This document shows positions 62,027 through 64,000 of a stretch of DNA of 64,000 nt, piece after piece; position 1 is the stretch's first letter, and each line of letters starts with the position of its first letter. This DNA is from Bacteroidales bacterium (GTDB lineage Bacteria; Bacteroidota; Bacteroidia; Bacteroidales; Paludibacteraceae). The stretch lies in assembly GCA_012837935.1 (NCBI GenBank), contig DUQG01000045.1:42989-106988 (forward strand), written 5' to 3'. The notes beneath the pieces are model-generated. The model did no database searches. It had not been told where the DNA came from and saw only the letters and a list, made by a program, of their open reading frames with translations. Made by a program: the position numbers and the translations under genes.

Positions 62027-62796
62027 AAACCCCACTTGTCTATTATGGTGGTAAACAAACAATGCTAAAACATATCCTTCCACTCATCCCGGAACATTCG
62101 ATTTATACCGAAGCGTACGCCGGGGGGTGTGCCGTGCTTTTTGCAAAGACGCCGAGCAAAGTAGAAGTTATCAACGATTTGAACGGCGAGCTGATAAACT
62201 TTTATCGCATTTGCCAATTGCAGCCTGAAGCATTGCAACGGGAAATAAAAACATCTCTTCACGCCAGGGAATTGAACGAACACGCTTTGCATATTTACCG
62301 ACATCCGGTATTTTTTAATCCTGTACAAAGAGCGTGGGCGGTGTGGTTTTCCCTTAAAACCAGTTTCTCTGCTCAAATTTCTGGCGGCTTTAGTTATGAC
62401 AGGCATGGAAAGAAACCTACTGCACTCCAAACAGCCGTAAACAGATTTGATGATGCTATAATTGAGCGAGTGAAACAAATTACCATTGAGCAAAACGAAG
62501 CCACGAAAATCATACGGATTTATGACACACCGGATACTTTTCACTTTATAGACCCGCCATATGTGGATTGCAATCAAGGTCATTACAATGGGATGTTCAA
62601 CCATCAGTCGCTTGTAGAGTTGTTGGAGCTATGTAGTAGCTTGCAGGGTAAATTTATGCTGACTATGTATCCTAATGATGTAATCCAATCATTCGCAGAT
62701 AAATATCATTGGACTATTCACGAAGTAAACCGAACCGTTACAGCTGCCAAAACCACACGCAGGAAACAAGTTGAATGGATGGTATGTAATTATTAA
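62023..62796 (+). CDS. D12-class DNA adenine methyltransferase (Dam-like)
   Basis: A 257-aa N6-adenine methylase. It has the AdoMet motif YTEAYAGGCAVLF, the opening LVYYGGKQTMLKHILPLIPEH and the catalytic FIDPPYVDCNQGHY (DPPY). This is the alpha-class (Dam) order. No cognate restriction enzyme is adjacent, so it is an orphan or part of a protection cassette. It overlaps the formyltransferase by 4 bp (ATGA) and is followed by a terminator at 62815. It could methylate phage DNA or prepare adenines for further modification. Confidence 0.88.
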   Translation: MKTPLVYYGGKQTMLKHILPLIPEHSIYTEAYAGGCAVLFAKTPSKVEVINDLNGELINFYRICQLQPEALQREIKTSLHARELNEHALHIYRHPVFFNPVQRAWAVWFSLKTSFSAQISGGFSYDRHGKKPTALQTAVNRFDDAIIERVKQITIEQNEATKIIRIYDTPDTFHFIDPPYVDCNQGHYNGMFNHQSLVELLELCSSLQGKFMLTMYPNDVIQSFADKYHWTIHEVNRTVTAAKTTRRKQVEWMVCNY

Positions 62797-62814
62797 ACAC
62801 TTGAATAAGCAAAT

Positions 62815-62842
62815 AAAAGGCGTACAGAAATGCACGCCTTTT
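62815..62842 (+). terminator. Terminator of the modification operon
   Basis: AAAAGGCGT-acagaaatgc-ACGCCTTTT followed by ATTATCTTT, 18 bp past the Dam stop. Confidence 0.82.
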
Positions 62843-62844
62843 AT

Positions 62845-62852
62845 TATCTTTG
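62845..62852 (+). promoter_or_regulatory. -7 box TATCTTTG before the orphan ORF
   Basis: A perfect TAnnTTTG, about 60 nt before ATG 62915. Its presence right after the terminator suggests an independent transcript for the last gene. Confidence 0.55.
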
Positions 62853-62914
62853 TCCCTGCAAAAAATGTACAATTTGTTTTTAATTTATGTACTTTTTGTT
62901 TTTGCGATTATAAC

Positions 62915-63394
62915 ATGATTGAAGTTTTTTACGAAAGACCAATGCATACGTGTCTTGCAAAAAAGGATTACATGGAGTTACTGGACTATTACAAGGATGC
63001 ATCTTCAGTCAACTTATTGACACCAATCATGTATTTATACATGGGCTTATATTATTATGAGCAAAAAGATTATGTTACAGCTTATTATTATGCCTATAAT
63101 ATTGATTTCCAAAAAATGCCCAAACATCAAGAGTTGGTGATTATTTTTAAGTTGAATTGCATATTTCATTTAATCAAAAACAACAGTCGAAAAGAATATA
63201 GAAAATCCAGGTATTTGTTATTTGACTCGTGGATTATTAGCGACTATATTGAATTTTTGAACATTCCGAGTAAACACATTTACCACTACTATAGTTTAAT
63301 CGATAAAATTCAGGAAGATTTGGAAAAGAACAAAGTTCTTACATATACAGACTATGAGTTGTATGATGTGAGAGAATTGTTGATTGCGGAATAA
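62915..63394 (+). CDS. Orphan AT-rich protein, unknown
   Basis: A 159-aa protein. I start at MIEVFYERPMHTC because the promoter box is at 62845; the ORF-track start (62771) overlaps Dam and the terminator. Tyr- and Leu-rich helices (YMELLDYYKDASSVNLLTPIMYLYMGLYYYEQKDYVTAYYYAYNIDF) recall TPR-like pairs. The base composition is more AT-rich than the phage genes next to it, as in morons. It may be the last prophage gene or a host gene beside the right end. Confidence 0.6.
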   Translation: MIEVFYERPMHTCLAKKDYMELLDYYKDASSVNLLTPIMYLYMGLYYYEQKDYVTAYYYAYNIDFQKMPKHQELVIIFKLNCIFHLIKNNSRKEYRKSRYLLFDSWIISDYIEFLNIPSKHIYHYYSLIDKIQEDLEKNKVLTYTDYELYDVRELLIAE

Positions 63395-63602
63395 TTTATT
63401 TGATTTTCCTGAAAAAGCAAACTGATATGTGGAAAGCTAACTGTTAGTGTTGGTACACAGACCGAGAAAATGAACTAGATGCAATGCGAAAATGGAAGCA
63501 GTGGAATGGTGTGTAAGTTTAATAATTGTTATGACTATAAGCCTGTAAAGCCTAATAAAAAAAGTAGAAACAGTATAATCAACTCAAAACTATGGAAAAA
63601 AC
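63395..63602. other. Junction region between prophage/orphan gene and IS4 element
   Basis: No convincing gene. One frame gives a peptide with two or three Cys (MQCENGSSGMVCKFNNC...) preceded by a TAG. I do not see the continuation of the vWA gene or a clear Mu-type end. Confidence 0.4.
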
Positions 63603-64000
63603 CTAAGTACATGACAAAAATTTATATATGTTGATATTATCTTGAAAGCAAGTGTTTAATAATACGTTTTCTATGTAATTCAGTCCATATTTAAAGAAAC
63701 TTTTTGCTTTTCTACCATTGTTAAGTATTCTGATAGGTTTTATGATTTCATGTAAAAATATTCCTACCAGATATGCCCATGTAAAGGCAATGATTACTAA
63801 TGCAAATAGTTTTTCTATACGGTCTAATTCAGTTAAATGCGTATTCTCAATATTAAACCCGCTTGTTTTCAGAGCCTTAAAAGCAGTTTCAATCTGCCAG
63901 CGTTCTTTGTATATTTTATAGGCTATTTCAGGTTTACAGAATGAAATGATAATCTGTAACTCCGGTTTGCCGTTTTTATCCATTACTTTGCAACCGGAGA
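63603..64000 (-). mobile_element. IS4-family transposase, C-terminal part, runs off the window
   Basis: The frame is open to the window edge, coding for the end of a DDE transposase: KIYKERWQIETAFKALKTSGFNIENTHLTELDRIEKLFALVIIAFTWAYLVGI. The (Y)-RWQIE-x-FK pattern has the catalytic Glu of IS4-type elements. The ATG at 63983 is internal, not the start, because homologous residues continue upstream (SGCKVMDKNGKPEL). The ends of the insertion sequence are not visible. Confidence 0.85.

Larger units (their letters stand above)
25980..62910. mobile_element. Mu-like transposable prophage (siphovirus type), about 37 kb
   Basis: It contains MuA, MuB, Gam, GemA-like, terminase pair, DUF935-type portal fused to MuF, gp36-like, gpG, prohead protease, capsid, amidase, tail tube, chaperones, tape measure and Dit, plus cargo at the right end. 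The left end is placed at TG 25980 inside the vWA ORF. Just inside it lies GCAAAAAACAAAACGCAC. A similar inverted phrase (complement of GTACTTTTTGTTTTTGC, 62889-62905) followed by CA at 62913-62914 is the best right-end candidate. I could not find a matching 5-bp target duplication, so the right end may instead lie as far as about 63.6 kb. The amber in MuA and the tape-measure frameshift suggest it may be defective. Confidence 0.85.

Noticed and set aside
62881-62914. Firm right end of the prophage at CA 62914
   Set aside because: Similarity to the left end is partial and the following bases (TGATT) do not match the 5 bp before the left end (TAGTA).
62915-63394. Assigning the orphan ORF to a TPR family
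   Set aside because: The helix pattern is suggestive but no repeat consensus could be confirmed by eye.
63430-63560. Small Cys-containing ORF (MQCENGSSGMVCKFNNC...)
   Set aside because: Weak coding evidence, a stop directly before the Met, no promoter box, and it lies at a disturbed junction.

Overview
The window is Bacteroidota DNA, most likely a Bacteroidales species. Evidence: promoters follow the TTTG-N19..23-TAnnTTTG pattern, Shine-Dalgarno sites are scarce, several secreted proteins end in a type IX secretion (T9SS) C-terminal sorting domain, a PorT-like T9SS protein is present, and the glycogen synthase is of the GT3-like Bacteroidota type. I cannot name the genus.

Chromosomal part (1 to about 25,980). 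It holds a very large multidomain T9SS adhesin-like protein, flanked by two diverged copies of a 240-bp element that each look like a promoter plus a short structured RNA plus a terminator. Next come a small lipoprotein, butyrate kinase, an LD-carboxypeptidase, riboflavin synthase, a DUF454 membrane protein, an EttA-type ABC-F ATPase and a PorT-like barrel. After these lie an IS256-family remnant, a LysE exporter, a PhoH/PIN ATPase, a small T9SS-sorted protein, glycogen synthase (with an in-frame amber codon), alpha-glucan phosphorylase, a Ser-type sulfatase, MltG and tRNA-Ser(GCU).

Prophage part (about 25,980 to 62.9-63.6 kb). A Mu-like transposable siphophage of about 37 kb appears to sit in the start of a von Willebrand A-type gene. 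The left end has a leftward S24 repressor and a rightward early operon: MuA (with an in-frame amber codon), MuB, a RecA-like ATPase, GemA-like, Gam, an Mpi-like serine recombinase, HNH, ASCH, a DnaA-C domain protein, HAD and small genes. Six early genes share an almost identical leader, CACACGGA(T/A)ATG, and several are preceded by compact hairpins with GGAA-like loops. A leftward late block (47.8 to 37.8 kb) carries the terminase pair, gp36-like, a portal-MuF-nuclease fusion, gpG and a 1205-aa tail-tip/fibre protein. A rightward late block (48.0 to 60.1 kb) carries protease/scaffold, capsid, amidase, spanin-like genes, tail tube, tail chaperones (with a likely -1 frameshift), tape measure (frameshifted at A6), Dit, fibre proteins and a tail terminator candidate.

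The most unusual cargo is at the right end. First, a GT29-type sialyltransferase homologue lies next to a CMP-nonulosonate cytidylyltransferase, which looks like a phage-borne surface-sialylation module. Second, a strongly structured non-coding element (predicted pseudoknot around an 18-bp hairpin) precedes a tightly overlapping operon of a 42-aa ORF, an ABC ATPase-GNAT fusion, a formyltransferase homologue and a Dam-type adenine methylase. Its position and layout resemble the com-mom locus of phage Mu, and I propose it as a DNA-hypermodification/anti-restriction cassette. The window closes with an orphan ORF and the 3' part of an IS4-family transposase that runs off the edge.
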